A DNA stretch of 64,000 bases from Crotophaga sulcirostris (GCA_013397455.1 VYZB01000375.1:356158-420157), one strand, 5' to 3'; numbered from the stretch's first letter, positions 23,166-34,880 are shown. Notes: generated by a model from the sequence alone, not told the origin. Translations and numbers: made by a program.

Positions 23166-25573
23166 AAGTGTTTTGAAGGATTTAGGAAGAGGTGAATTGT
23201 TCAGTAAGACTTTTAATGGGTTTTAAGAAGGACAAAATTTCATCATGTGTCTGCATACAGCCATGTGCCTCACATAGGTCACTCATGCTCACCCAAGTTA
23301 AAAAGATTTGGATTGGAAGAGATAGAAAGGAGGCCACTATAGCTAATAAGGAGAATGCAAACTGACACATGTGAAGAGATAAGAAGATCAGGACTAGACT
23401 AGTTTCATGCAGAAGGCTCTGAAGCAAAAAGTTTACAGAAGAGAGAAGAGAAGAAGACAGAAAGGAGAAAAGCTTTTTAAACAAGTGGACAAATCTTACA
23501 AAGAACAACTGCTTACAAACAAGTGAACAGCAATTTTAGGCTGGAAATTAGGTTTCCAACCACCAAAGAAACAAAACTCTGGAAGAACATTTCAGCAAGA
23601 CCACTAGGACACAACAAATTTGGCTAGTTTAAAGACAGGACTTGATGAAAGTTCTAAAAGGTCATATGATATGCTTGTCCATGTTGATGAGTGACCTAGT
23701 CTCAGTGATCTAAACAATCCATTCCAGCTCTATTTTTTTTTTCATGTGCACTTTTTTTCTGTCCTGACAGACAGAATAGCAGCTTGTGAATACAGATAAT
23801 TTTATCAAAAGAAACCGAATGCACAAGTCAAAATTACCCTGAGGTGGTTTTAACTCGAGCAACTAACTTTTGAAGAGCCCAGTTCTTCTCTTGTGGCTGT
23901 GGAATTCTTGCTGATATCCTTAGGAGGTCCATGTGTGGACATATTGCTGATTATGAAGTGGAAATTGGCAGGATGGATCAGAGAGGAGAATATAGCCCTC
24001 AGCAAATCTCTTTGCATCTTGCTGACCTTGGCAAATGTACAGCTATTTTTCCCAAGTAAGATAAGATGTTTTTAAACTGTCTTCTCCAGTAAATAAGGCA
24101 CAAAGATGGGAATGTGTCTGCAGAGACTTTCAGTCTCCTCATTACTTGAACGTATTTATGGAACATTTTCATTTAAGGCTGCACAGAAACCGAAAAAAAA
24201 TAGTTTCTATACTTGGCTTTGGGTGGCCTTGGGTAAGATATTTTGTGATGTAAATGCTAGAAAGGACAATCAGAGTCAATGCTCTGCTGGCTCTGATGCT
24301 CATCAACAAGGAAGAACTGGTGATGAGCATGGTCATAGATGGTAGTGTGGACAGTAGTGGCACAGCAAGGCTGCAGGATCTGGGCGAAGGTTTGGGAAGG
24401 TGGGAGTGAGAACAGTGGACTTCTGGAGAACAGACTAGGTCAGTGGAAACTGCTGCGTGGGCTCTCCTGAAAGTGGCCAGGAAAGGAGGAGGTTCAGTAA
24501 AAAGCTGACATGCTTTTAATGAAAACTTACTGAAGAGCTTTGGAATAAATTCTCTGTTTTTTGGGACAGAGCAAAAACTTCAAGCAGGTTTTCTTGGCGA
24601 ATCAAGGATCTTCTTGATGAACAAAAATGCTGAAAGGGAGCGTACGCAAAGTGAAAATAAGGAAGAGAAAGAAGGAGCTTAAAAGTTATGCTTGGGTTCT
24701 TTGGGATGAAAGGAAAACACCAAAGGCTGGCTGGAATTAAGGCAGAAAAGAATAATAGTATCAAGAAGAGAACCCACAGGTCTGCCAGCAGCAGAAAAAA
24801 GTTCAAGGAAAATCTAAGTCCATTGCTGGATGCAGGAGGCAACCTAATTATCAGCAGTGTGGAAAAAGCTAAATGATAATAATAGTAAACCAGCCGGCTA
24901 CATGTATCAGTATAGTTAAACTCATAGCCATGATTAAATTCAAAATGTATCTATATTTCATTCATCATAAATCATACTTTTAATGAGCCTGTTTCAGGCT
25001 GAAACTTGGAAATTTGAACTTTAAGGCTTTAAGGAAAAAATGATATTTTGACAATTTTGGAAATTTTTGGTAAATTTTAAATAAGAAATATGTCCAAAAT
25101 TCCAAAATAAGAGCAATTTAAATAGGCCAATCCTAGATTTCTTTCACAGTCAGTAAAGAAAGATATTCTGCTAGGGTGTGATTCTTCTGACCTATTTTAG
25201 ACATCGAGATGAATCACTTCTACTAGTGCCAATTGCTTTGCAATGACTATAAAAGGAGCCAAGGGTGACCAGCTCCTGTAGAGAAACCTACATTTAGCTA
25301 CAGTCCTGTCACCCAAGCAGAAAAATTCTAACTCATTAATAAAACACATTTTCATTTAGGCTGTCATATACAGCAAAGTATTTTTAAGGGATAAGATTCC
25401 TGATATTTGCATTGCGACCCTCTGAAAACTCACATTGTGCTGGTCCAAAAGTATTAAAGCATTTGATCACCAAGATTTGATGATGACTCAAGTAACCACT
25501 CTTCACCTTCGGTATCCTGAAGGAAAAGAGGAATATTAGGACAGCTACGCTGACTTTACTTTGAGCAAAAGAT
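23166..25573. other. Non-coding DNA, no gene seen
   Basis: The first 400 bases continue a purine bias. Weak CR1-like wording around 23640-23735 was too diverged to call. The antisense frames of 108 codons at 23182-23508 and 24516-24842 are hydrophobic, low-complexity translations of purine-rich DNA. Confidence 0.5.
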
Positions 25574-25640
25574 TGGGTCAGATACCTTCCAGAGGTCCTT
25601 TCCAATCTAGATGATTCATTATTCAATGATTCTGCGATTA
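25574..25640 (+). mobile_element. CR1 terminal fragment
   Basis: CCTTCCAGAGGTCCTTTCCA is followed by ATCTAGATGATTCATTATTC and AATGATTCTGCGATT. This is a CR1 UTR end with a mutated octamer tail. Only about 65 bases are recognisable, and the left boundary is uncertain. Confidence 0.65.
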
Positions 25641-26039
25641 ACCTTCATGAATTTGGTTTGATTTATTTGGAGTTTTTTTTATAAATTATTTCAACTTTAA
25701 GCTTCCACAACATCTCGACGCAATGACTTTGCCATTGTGAAGCACAACTTTCTGCTCATTTCAAATTTGCTGATCATTTCATTGGACTTCCTGCTGTCTG
25801 AGCTCTCTACTGCATCATGGCAAAAACGAGCTAGGTTATGCAGCACAATTTAATGTTGGTAGCATTGACTCTTATGAGGAAAATTAACCAGAAATAGTTT
25901 CCATAACCAAGAAAAATATTTACCTTTCTAACCTTCTCTTGCACTGCATTCACAGAAAAGGACAAATTCTCAACCACAGCAAGAACAGTAACAACAAAAT
26001 AAGCAAATATATTCCCCCCAAAAAGGTTTGGATCAACCA
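25641..26039. other. Non-coding DNA, no gene seen
   Basis: No transposon or exon is recognisable in these 400 bases. A 75-codon antisense frame has no domain. Confidence 0.45.
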
Positions 26040-26400
26040 GAGTATCACACAGTATCACAGTATCACCACGTTGGAAGGGACCTCTGAGATCATCAAGTCC
26101 AACCTATAAGCCAACACTAACACCATCTCATCATCTAAACCATGGCACTCAGTGCCTCATCCAGTCTTCCCTTAAACACCTCCAGGGTCGGCGACTCCAC
26201 CACCTTCCCGGGCAGCGCATTCCAGTGGCCAATCACTCTTTCAGTGAAGAACTTCATCCTAACATCAAGTCTAAACCTGCCCTGATGAAGCTTAAGTCCG
26301 TGCCCTCTAGTTCTGTCACTGGTCACCTGTGAGAAGAGACCAATGCCCACTTGACTACAATCTCCTTTTAGTTAGTTGTAGAGAGCAATAAGGTCACCCT
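26040..26400 (-). mobile_element. CR1 3' fragment, TACTGTGA-tail group
   Basis: The inverted tail (AGTATCACACAGTATCACAG) carries a 2-base CA insertion. The UTR comes next, then the antisense of an open 71-codon ORF2 C-terminus (26135-26350) ending in ALSAMV and a stop. Similarity runs to about 26400, at the LIALYN codons. Relative to the copy at 22634 it has a shared core with scattered substitutions only. The retained CpG sites and open frame suggest a relatively recent insertion. Confidence 0.95.
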
Positions 26401-26869
26401 GAGTAGTTCACTTCAGTTTCACAGCTTTTTTATTTACAGCTTACATTGCCGTTCGAATGGATATTTTGAAATGAAACCTGGAATTTTAATTTAATTTAAA
26501 GGACTTTGAAACAGGAGCATTCAGAAAACTAAAATCAACAGTTTTTGGAAATGGAAACTTTGTCAAAAACAAAATATTAAGGAATTTGTATTGTATAATG
26601 GGAAAAATTGCCAGCTCAGAAATTGCTAGTCAGCTCTAGTTGTTAGGTATAAAAAATCCAGCACACTTCATTAGCAGATTGCTTCCTGCTAAGGTCTTCG
26701 TGCGGTTCAGATTAATTTTGATATACAGAACATCCACTAAAAAAAAAATCTGAAAAAAAAATTACGGTTGCCTTATACAATCAGAAATGGAGGAAACGAA
26801 TCCTTAATGAAGCCCTTGACAACACTGGGAAAAGTCTTCTGGAGGAGCAGAGAGAGACTGAGCAGGGAG
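26401..26869. other. Non-coding AT-rich DNA
   Basis: AT-rich sequence with no recognised gene or transposon. Two short A runs lie at about 26739-26761. Confidence 0.45.
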
Positions 26870-27240
26870 CTGTGCAGCTCCAGCTACCGAGAAACCAAAT
26901 TAGCGCTAATTATATTAAGGCTTGCTGTTGTGCGATCAGTGTGACTTCTCCAAAGGAACGAGGCAGCGGTGTCACTAGGTGGCACAGTTCTGACACATTT
27001 ACAGATCATTACCCAACGCTAATGTCACTTCGCAGGGCGCAGGGCTGGGGGAACGAGGGGGTCTCTGAACATCACTCAGCTATGTGTGATCTGTGAGTGT
27101 AAACTGCTTATCGGCTCCCGACGGGTACGAGATCCAAGCTGAGCTCTGTCAGCCGGGCTTGAAATTAACAGCAAGAAGTTGAGCACTTTGCAGAAATGGC
27201 GTTTAAATCCAAATGCAGCTCAGGGATAAAGGGGTAAAAG
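26870..27240. promoter_or_regulatory. Candidate conserved regulatory block with CTCF-like core
   Basis: Compared with its surroundings this block is unusually rich in CpG (GCAGCGG, TTCGCAGGGCGCAGG, CGGCTCCCGACGGGTACGAG, GCCGGGC). It is free of repeats and carries TTAGCGCTAATTA, a homeodomain-type core. It includes a strong CTCF-like word at 26971-26985. An enhancer, insulator or alternative promoter would all fit. Conservation was not tested. Confidence 0.4.
26971..26985 (+). promoter_or_regulatory. Candidate CTCF binding site
   Basis: GTCACTAGGTGGCAC matches the core of the vertebrate CTCF consensus (CCASYAGRKGGCRS) at nearly every position. The deviation is at the first bases, T in place of the leading C. 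Motif orientation is on the plus strand. Occupancy depends on cell type and cannot be read from sequence. Confidence 0.5.
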
Positions 27241-27317
27241 TGGAGTAGGATTCAGAAAGCCGTTGCTGACTTTTTTAAGTTGTGAGTGGTCAGCTTGGGT
27301 ATGATGGCCTCTTGGAC

Positions 27318-27412
27318 CATTAGGAAAATTCTAGGCATTAGGAAAAATACTAGACATTAGGAAAAATTCTAGACATTAGGAAAAAATTTAGACATTAGGA
27401 AAAATTTCTTTA
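27318..27412. repeat. 19-bp tandem repeat inside a CR1 fragment
   Basis: The unit CATTAGGAAAAATTCTAGA occurs about five times, at 27318, 27336, 27355, 27374 and 27393. The first copy is 18 bases and the last runs on into CR1 sequence (AAAATTTCTTTACTG). The unit equals the CR1 stretch that encodes the DIRKKF-like residues. Confidence 0.92.
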
Positions 27413-27587
27413 CTGAAAGGGTGGTCAGGCACTGGAAGAGGTTGCCCAGGGAGGTGGTTGACTCACCATCCCTGGAGGTGTTTAAAACACGGGTTGAGTT
27501 ACTCAGGGACATGATTTAGTAAGTAGACAGGTATGGTTGGACTTGATGACCTCAGAGGTCTTTTCCAATCAGATGATTCTCTGATTT
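27393..27587 (+). mobile_element. CR1 3' fragment with amplified internal unit
   Basis: Beyond the tandem units, TTTCTTTACTGAAAGGGTGG, AGGTTGCCCAGGGAGGTGG and CCCTGGAGGTGTTTAAAACA follow in CR1 order. The UTR (TTGGACTTGATGACCTCAGA) and a short GATGATTCTCTGATT tail complete it. The ORF2 C-terminus is still discernible. The 5' end is the tandem array itself, so the original truncation point is hidden. Confidence 0.88.
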
Positions 27588-27605
27588 TTCACCTCTTGCT
27601 CCTAC

Positions 27606-27682
27606 TGTAGTTGGACTCGATGAGCTCAAAGGTCTTTTTCACCCAGATTATTCTATGATTCTATGGTTCTATGGTTCTATGT
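27606..27682 (+). mobile_element. CR1 terminal fragment, TTCTATGA-tail group
   Basis: Only about 75 bases remain: GTAGTTGGACTCGATGAGCT, AAAGGTCTTTTTCACCCAG, then four octamers of the ATTCTATG type, some changed to GTTCTATG. It lies just 20 bases beyond the preceding CR1 fragment in the same orientation. This is either a second insertion or a duplicated end. Confidence 0.88.
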
Positions 27683-28639
27683 GACCATTACAGCTCGAAA
27701 ATGTCCATTTCTTTAGACAGCAAAAAACAGCAAAAAGATGCACCTCTTCTATCCATCTTTGACTTGCAAATCCATTTGATGAAGTAAACATTTGCACCTC
27801 GGTCACCTGGTAACAACCAGTGAAGTATGAGCTGGTGCTCCTGACTCCACTCATACACACCTTGTTAGCACCCAAACCCTGTTGGCACATATGAAAAAGA
27901 AGGATGGAAGGAGGCCAATTCTGAAGACTCCACCACAGCTTCAAGTGTCTTGGTAGCCCTGACTGAAATACAGTCTCAATACAGTTTCAAACACTCACAA
28001 TTATTTACATCCATTCTCATCAAACTCGCAATAATAAAACACTCTTGCCCTCCTCCTCAAATTTTCTTTATGTTCTTGCTGACCTTCCACATAGAACTGA
28101 GTTTCAAGAGCTTTGTTTTATTTTTTTCAGTTCTGTAGCTTGAGCATACCGTGTTATGTGAATGAAATCATAATAAACAGGTTTTTAAATGTTCAAAAAT
28201 GGATGGATAAAAGTAACAGAACTCTAGCTTGACTTTCCATTCACCACACTGATTTATCAATCTGTTGGTCACTCTTTATGTAAAAGGATATATTTCTTAA
28301 GATTTTATCAAAGGTTAATGAATGATTAATAGGAGGAATAAGTGTACCACGGATGTAAGTCTTCTGAATTATAAATGGCTATAAGTACACTAATAGAGGA
28401 TATTAAAGGGGATGGTATTCCCATTATTTACCCACTGGGCATGGCAAAAATGGGTTCATCTTAAATAAAGGTGATCTATTAATTAGCAGTGATCCTTTAC
28501 AAAGGATGTGTCTTTGACATGAAGGTATTTTGATGAAAATCCATGCAGTTATCTTCTAGAACCATCTGACAAAACAAGAGGATATTTCTCCTAAGTACTG
28601 CCACAGTTGTTTATTTCCAGTAGCAAGAAAATCATTGTA

Positions 28640-28960
28640 GTGCTTTGACTCTCAGCCAAGACTGCCAGCAACAACAGGAACTATTTTTTTAAAAAGCTGT
28701 ATTTTTGTTAAATAACTTTCCAGGAGATGACTGCTAGATTTTAAGGGGCTGATGGCTCCAAGCTGCTAACTTACTTCTAAAGTTCCTTAATAACTAGTGC
28801 TTTGCTCGAGGCTGTTATCCAATTAACAGGAATTTATACTGAAGGTTGCTATGTAATGACTCTGCTCGTGGCCATTACTTGGTATCAAACCTACGACCTT
28901 TAGACCTAAGGGCATAAATAGATAAAGCTTCAGGTTTCGATTCCAAATGATTGATCAAGA
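28640..28960. promoter_or_regulatory. Candidate conserved non-coding block
   Basis: Repeat-free AT-rich sequence with several homeodomain-type words (CCAATTAACAGG, TTAATAACTAG). It also has a 20-base word at 28801-28820 that recurs, with 13 of 20 matches, exactly 60 bases later at 28861-28880 (TGCTCG-GGC core). This is composition-based inference only. Confidence 0.25.
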
Positions 28961-30013
28961 GTGCCCAATTTAGGGGTATATTTTCCCCATACTCTCCATG
29001 GCGATGGTCGAACGACTCCGAGTAGCAATCCAGAAATCATAGGGGCTCAGTGCAGGAAATGTGAAGAGCAAATAAAGGTGTGTCTTTCTCCAGAGATTAG
29101 AGGCCAGTTCGGGGCTGCATGTTAGATATCATCAACGTTTCTGATCCAGAAACATTGTACTCAAGGTAGAGACACTAATTAGCAAATCTTGGTTTTGTCT
29201 TTTGGTGAGGAAACCAATCTGGTCAACTTCAGATTGATACTGTTCAAACCACACCTCCTGTGCATGTGCTGTAATTTGCATTCTGTGTTGAATAGTATTT
29301 CTGGAGGATACAAATTGTCTTACCTATTGAAACTGGACGAAAGTTTAGCCAAAAGACAGTGTACCATGGATAAAGTTCATGTGTCTACAGCTGAGCTTGT
29401 TGCAAACAAGTCTCTATGTATCATCTGTGTAGAGGTGTAACACCTCTGGAGTAACATCTGTTAAATTTAACAAGGGGTTATCTAAAGAAGAAAGAACTTC
29501 ACCCGAGAGGAAGAAACTTATTTACAAAGACTATAAAGGCAGTTCAAATTCAAATGTCTTCTCTAAAGTTAGATGTGATTACATTTATACAGAAACACAA
29601 TTAGATGTGATCATGCTCATACACGTTGTGTTAGATAGTCCTGAAATTGTTAATATTTTGTGGGGCAGAACTAAAGAACTGTCCCTAGCAGTTGAATACC
29701 CTGTCTATGGGATGATAGGATGGTGCTGATTGTGGGTGCCAGCCATAAATCACGCACGTGGCCTTAAGCTACTACGCAGGTCTATTTCTCTAGTGCTGCT
29801 AGTTCAGGGTTTGACAGTGAGTGGAGAATATCTGACTATTTTTTTAGGCATAGGAGATCCATAACTACGTCAGAAAATCATGGTTCAGGAACCAAGCTTG
29901 GAAATAAAAATGTCAAAATTAACCCCCATTCCAAATTTCAGAAAGATTTTTAAATGAGATTTCATTGTTATGATTTTAAAGTGTGCTTTATATACATAAC
30001 ACATGCTACTTAT

Positions 30014-30063
30014 TATGTGTGTGTGTGCTTGCTCACACATGTGCAGGCGTGCATCTGTACACA
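30014..30063. repeat. TG/CA-rich alternating repeat
   Basis: A GTGTGTGTGTG run is followed by GCTCACACATGTGCAGGCGTGC, with near-continuous purine-pyrimidine alternation and a CpG. Confidence 0.85.
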
Positions 30064-30639
30064 TTAGGCACATAAAAATAATTTCTATAAATATATACAG
30101 AAATTTGAGGTCAGAACCATCTTTTTCAATTATGCTAAAACAGCTCCAAGCACAACAGGGTTTCAGACCATTAGCTCCTACATGTGATCACAGTAAAATT
30201 ATTAAATACTAGCAATGACTGAGTCTTCCAGAGAGCTGAGCAGTGCTAATCTCAGAATTTGCTTTTATTTAAACACTGAAAGTAATTTTTGGTTTTATCC
30301 TTTATTCGCACACAAGGATTTGGTTTAATTCAGCTTTCTCTTGTAACTGGTTGTCTCTTCACATTCTTGCCTACCTGTCTTTGAGTTGGTTTTTTTTTTA
30401 TTTTTTTTTCCTTATAATCAAAATTAGAAAGAGATTGTGTCGGTCTGTTAAAAAAAGAGGGGTTTGGCTAAAAATAGCTCCCCAAGCCAGGATATATTAC
30501 AGCAAACTGCTTTTGCCTCTGGATGTTAGTGGAGTTTCCTTTGTTGTCTTCTTTGATTGTTTCATTTATATGGCAGGTTAGACAACAGCAGACTCCTGTT
30601 ATTGCCTTTTCTCAGTGGTGAATTTTTATTTATTTATTT

Positions 30640-31060
30640 TTTTTTCTTTAAAGGCTCGGAGCCCCTGAGGACAGTCACTCCCTAACCACAGCTGGTGACA
30701 GGAGGAGGGTTTTTGTGCGTTCGATACTTAGAGCTGAGAGCTGACTGGTGAGAAGATTAACAGCAATGCTATTAAGTGGGATGCACTGCTTCCATTTTTA
30801 AATTGCCTAGGCCTTTAATAAAAGAAAGAGAGAGAGGGAAAGGGAGATGGAGAGAAGTCTTAACAGCATAACATCATCTGTATGTTCACAATCCATTTTG
30901 CCAGATGCTAAATTACTTTCTTTCCCTTCCCCCTCCACGCACCCACGCCGCTCTCTCGGCGTCTGGCGTCTAACGCTGCGTCTCGTTGCTTGGAAAGGAG
31001 TCCTTGCATCAAATTGCAGAGGGACTCTGATAAAAGGGAAGATTAGTGACCAAATTTCTT
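30640..31060. promoter_or_regulatory. Candidate conserved block with GC-rich core
   Basis: A repeat-free stretch. It has an AGAGAGAGAGGGAAAGGGAG patch at about 30825-30845 and a C-rich, CpG-containing core at about 30925-30985 (CACGCACCCACGCCGC, CTCGGCGTCTGGCGTC). CpG density here is far above the surroundings. It could be a regulatory element, promoter or leader. No linked exon is recognisable. Confidence 0.3.
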
Positions 31061-31296
31061 AGTCCTTGGGCTATTTTAGAAAGTTTTTTGTTTTTTTTTT
31101 TTCCAGGAAACTTTACATCATTAGCTGCTTTCTGGCCTCCCATTAGTCTTCTGGCTAATACCGTCAGAGCAGGAAATGAGGATGAGTAGATCTCCAAGAC
31201 AAAAAGGAAGAATTGGAGAGAACTAAACTTTTTCAGGACAGTCAAACAGATTACTTGGGAATATATATAGGAAGGTGGCTCCCAGGAAGTTAAAAT

Positions 31297-31600
31297 ATCA
31301 GAGAATCAGAGAATGTTCTGAGTTGGAAGCAACCCACAAGGATCATCGAGCCCAACGCCTGTCCCTGCACAGGAGAACCCCAACATTCACATCACGTTTC
31401 TGAGGGCATTGTTCAAATGTTTCTTGAATATTGTCAGGCTTCGTGCTGTGACTGCTTCCCTGGGGAGCTGTTCCAGTGCTCCCCATGCTTCCTGCTCCAG
31501 TGCTTTGGAAAGGATTGGAAAAGGTGACTTTTCTCTTAGCGTGGAGTGGTAATCTGTGTCCCTGAACACCAGGTTGCATTCTCTGTTCTTCCAAATCCCC
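31297..31600 (-). mobile_element. Diverged CR1 3' fragment, third subfamily
   Basis: The inverted tail is the unusual ATCAGAGAATCAGAGAATG. It is followed by GAGTTGGAAGCAACCCACAA, GGATCATCGAGCCCAACG and the CCCTGCACAGGAGAACCCC block, typical of another CR1 UTR type. The antisense frame at 31387-31569 retains an ORF2-like C-terminus (LEQLPREAVTARSLTIFKKH). Its UTR differs from both main groups in the window. Confidence 0.85.
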
Positions 31601-34562
31601 CTTTTGCCTTTATGCCTGTGCCATTCTGACAGGGTTATGCACAGTTTTTCAGTTAGTCAAATGCCTAGAAATCAGAAGTACTGGTGTTGGTGAAATTTGG
31701 GAAAGGAAGAGTTATTGTGTCCTCTGCCACGGGCTTTCTGAACGACCTTAGAGGTTGAGCAGCATCAGATGCCCAACTCCCATCTTGTTAAAGGGCATTT
31801 CTATAATCTAAATATTGAAATAACCTGAAGAATCTCTGGTTATTTTGATATTAAATAGTTCCTGAGCATTCTCCTGCACACTAGACATCAGTCAGATATA
31901 TTGTTAAATTGCTATGCTTTCTCCAGCTACCTGTGACCCCCAAAATACTCAGGCACAATTTAGGGATCAGCAGAGACCCGGATCTGTTCCCAGAGGGCAT
32001 TTTGGTGGTGGTCATCTTCTACCACCTGAAATTCTCTTTATCTGTGTTACTGCCTATGAAATTAAAGTTTTTACAAAATGGATCCCTGCTGAGTTCTGTA
32101 AGGTTGCATAGGTGAAGTTAGCAGGGAAATTCAGAAATTCACAGCATGAACTTAGGGATGAGAACTTGCCTGGCACAGACTTTTAGGTGAGAGTGAAAAT
32201 CCAAGTCACATCTAACACCCACTGCCCCTTCTCTGTGTGACCATGTTACATCAGAAACAAGAGCCAAGCTTGATTGGACTAAATAATGCAAAAGTAATCC
32301 ATAAAGTAATTTTGCTCATACTTTTCATCCTCTAATACTGTCCAGATGGGAAAATCTTACTTTACTGACCACGAATACACTGATTTTTTCCAAGTCCCAT
32401 ATAAACCCTGTTAACAACTAAATGTTTGGTTGCATTTCAGAGGCCCAGGACTGGGATTGTTGCCTCTCTGCACACTGTTAGTTAATATTTATTATCATTT
32501 AAGCCTTGGTAAAGTCACTTAAAACAATCCTGAGCATCTATTTGGCCATCTACAGAACAAGAATGGGTTAACTTAGATCTCTCAAAAATTTTTAGTGCAC
32601 AATGTCTTTTCCATGGGATACGAAATAAACCAATTTACTCTTTAAACATTACAGAACTGTTAAAAATATTGTCTATATAAAATCTATATTTTTGAAAGAA
32701 ACACACAGATTTTTCTTGGTGTTACTTCATTTCAGAATGTTTCCACCCTGAAAACATGAACGAAGAGTACATTTATTTTGCTTTCCTCATCTATGTTTTT
32801 TTAATGACAGTTGGAAAATGGAAAGAGAGACTCCTATAGTTATTTATACACTGACATTTGCCTACAGAAAAAAAAATAAAAAACAAACCAACAACCCAGG
32901 ATTTCTGAAGTGGAAATTTCAAAGTGGGATCTTCCAACAGAAACCCATTCCTCTTTTCTCGCTGGCTTTACTACAAACCATTGTGCAGTCACACCCCAGC
33001 CCTGCAAGTACCGACACATAAGCCTGGTTTCAAAAAGGATGGAGATCTTGTGTCTTGAAAGGGGTGACTCTCAGGCATGTAATAAAGCACTTTTAGAAGT
33101 CTGAGCAGGATCAAAAACCTAAGTAGTTACATCCTGGCATCCCTTTAGGACCAAATTTCATCATCTTCACTTCCATTTACTAAGTGCTTTGCTCAGCAAG
33201 AATTATTACAGGTATTCTAGTCAAGTCTAGTCTCATCACGGTGTATTTGAAAGCCTTCCAGTACTCCTTAGTGCAATATGGATAACATCAATCAATTTTT
33301 GATCCCTCAACACTCCTCTGTTGGAAGAAGTGAGTGTGGGGTGTGTTTTGTTTTATAATTTTTCAAAAATAATACACACACGTGCATGTGCACGTGCACA
33401 TACCTACAGGTTTGTGTTACAGAACATAAACCAGAGATCTGCACTGCTGGTCTGAATGAAAGGAAGTGAAGTTTAGGGTGACCTTGGTATCTTTGGGACC
33501 AGAGCTTGAGGTATGCACCCTTAAAGTTCTACATCTCATAGATGAAATATAACATTTAACCAAGGAGCAAAAGAAAGCTTTTACATTACAGTAAGTGATA
33601 GCAGAAGGAATTCAGTCATGAGGTTCAAACCACAACCCACGGTTGTGCTGCACCATTTTTATGTTGCTTGAAAAAGAGAATAGAAAGGAGCCTTAAAGAA
33701 GATTTTAGGAAACATCACCGCAGTATCAAGGATTGCCCTGTGAAGTATTTCAGTATTTCCTAGCTGTCTCTGTGTCTCCTCTATATGAGGAGGGGTTGCT
33801 ATTCAGTACCAATGTGATTGTGTGTCTGTGTCTATTTGGAAGAGAAAGGAAGAGAGAAAAACAATACTTAATTTTAAAAATCCTCCTGCTTTCTCCTGAA
33901 TCTACTCTCACATTTTCTGTAAGAAGAGTCAAAAATTACTTTACTCAGCTGCCTCTGCTGCTACTAATGACCAACATAAAGTGTTTTGTTGCTCAGGTCT
34001 TAGTCCAGGAGATTAATAATTGCCATATTCTGTTCTGGGCCAAGCAGCAGCCTGAAGTCTAATGTCAGGGTCTACAAACTGGGGAGCCAGCCTTAACTCA
34101 AGATTAAGTTTGGAGAAAGGTCTCAACGCATGGGGAAAATTAAAAAGAACAACCAAGTTTACACCCGTGAAGCTACAGACAGCTACAAAGGGAACATGGG
34201 AAGTAAAATGAAGCTCAGAGTGTTCCTCCCACTCAACGGACATGAAACACTTTACAGAAAGCCCATAAGGAACTATAACCTACAGAAAGAAAGCAGGAGA
34301 TAAGTCATGGTTGAGTAGTCCCTCCAAATACAATTATGTGAAGGTCACAGCAGTGACCAGGTTACGTATGAGCTGGAAATGTCCTGTCATCATGAATACA
34401 GGAAACCATAGACTCTACACTGTAGAGAAGTGTACCCAGTATAGGAGTGAAGAGCTGGAGCCAAACTTCCCTTCACCATCATCATCCCATTAAGGTTTAA
34501 GACATGTAAGCATGCAGTCCTACTACAGGTTGCTGGAATTTGGTGCTGGAAGATAAAATTCA
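31601..34562. other. Non-coding DNA, no gene seen
   Basis: About 3 kb without an identifiable exon or transposon. One alternating CACGTG-rich repeat at 33371-33405 is listed separately. The 109-codon frame at 33733-34062 lacks domains. Confidence 0.5.
33371..33405. repeat. Alternating CA/CG/TG repeat with palindrome
   Basis: ACACACGTGCATGTGCACG is followed by TGCACATACC. The dodecamer GTGCACGTGCAC at 33388-33399 is a perfect palindrome containing CACGTG. Confidence 0.88.
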
Positions 34563-34880
34563 TACAGTATCACAGTATTACAAGGTTGGAAAGGACCTCT
34601 GAGATCATCAAGTCCAACCTATAACCCAACACTAACACCAACCCATCATCTAAACCATGGCACTGAGTGCCTCAGCCAATCTCCTCTTAAACACCTCCAG
34701 GGATGGCGACTCCACCACCTCCCTGGGCAGCGCATTCCAATGGCCAATCACCCTTTCAGGGAAGAACTTTTTCCTAATATCAAGCCTAAACTTTCCCTGA
34801 TGAAGCTTGAGTCCATGTCCTCTTGTTCTGTCACTGGTCACCTGAGAGAAGAGACCAACCCCTGCCTGACTACAGACCCC
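34563..34880 (-). mobile_element. CR1 3' fragment, TACTGTGA-tail group
   Basis: An inverted tail (ACAGTATCACAGTATTAC), the full UTR, and an antisense ORF2 C-terminus open from the truncation point to the stop (ending ALSAMV). GGCGACTCCACCACCTCCC and GGGCAGCGCATTCCAATGG match the copies at 9550 and 51231. The copy is truncated at about 34880, within the codons around the [11 protein letters not shown] residues, so it has about 320 bases. Confidence 0.95.

Larger units (their letters stand above)
27683..31296. other. Non-coding DNA with candidate conserved blocks
   Basis: No exon is supported. Two sub-blocks are listed separately (28640-28960 and 30640-31060), and a TG-rich repeat lies at 30014-30063. 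The rest is AT-rich DNA without recognisable repeats. Confidence 0.5.

Noticed and set aside
23640..23735. Possible degraded CR1 end
   Set aside because: Resemblance is limited to a few words and there is no tail, so it was left uncalled.
28900..28960. Possible tRNA-like B-box (GGTTTCGATTCC) near CTACGACC words
   Set aside because: No A box at the right distance and no cloverleaf could be drawn.
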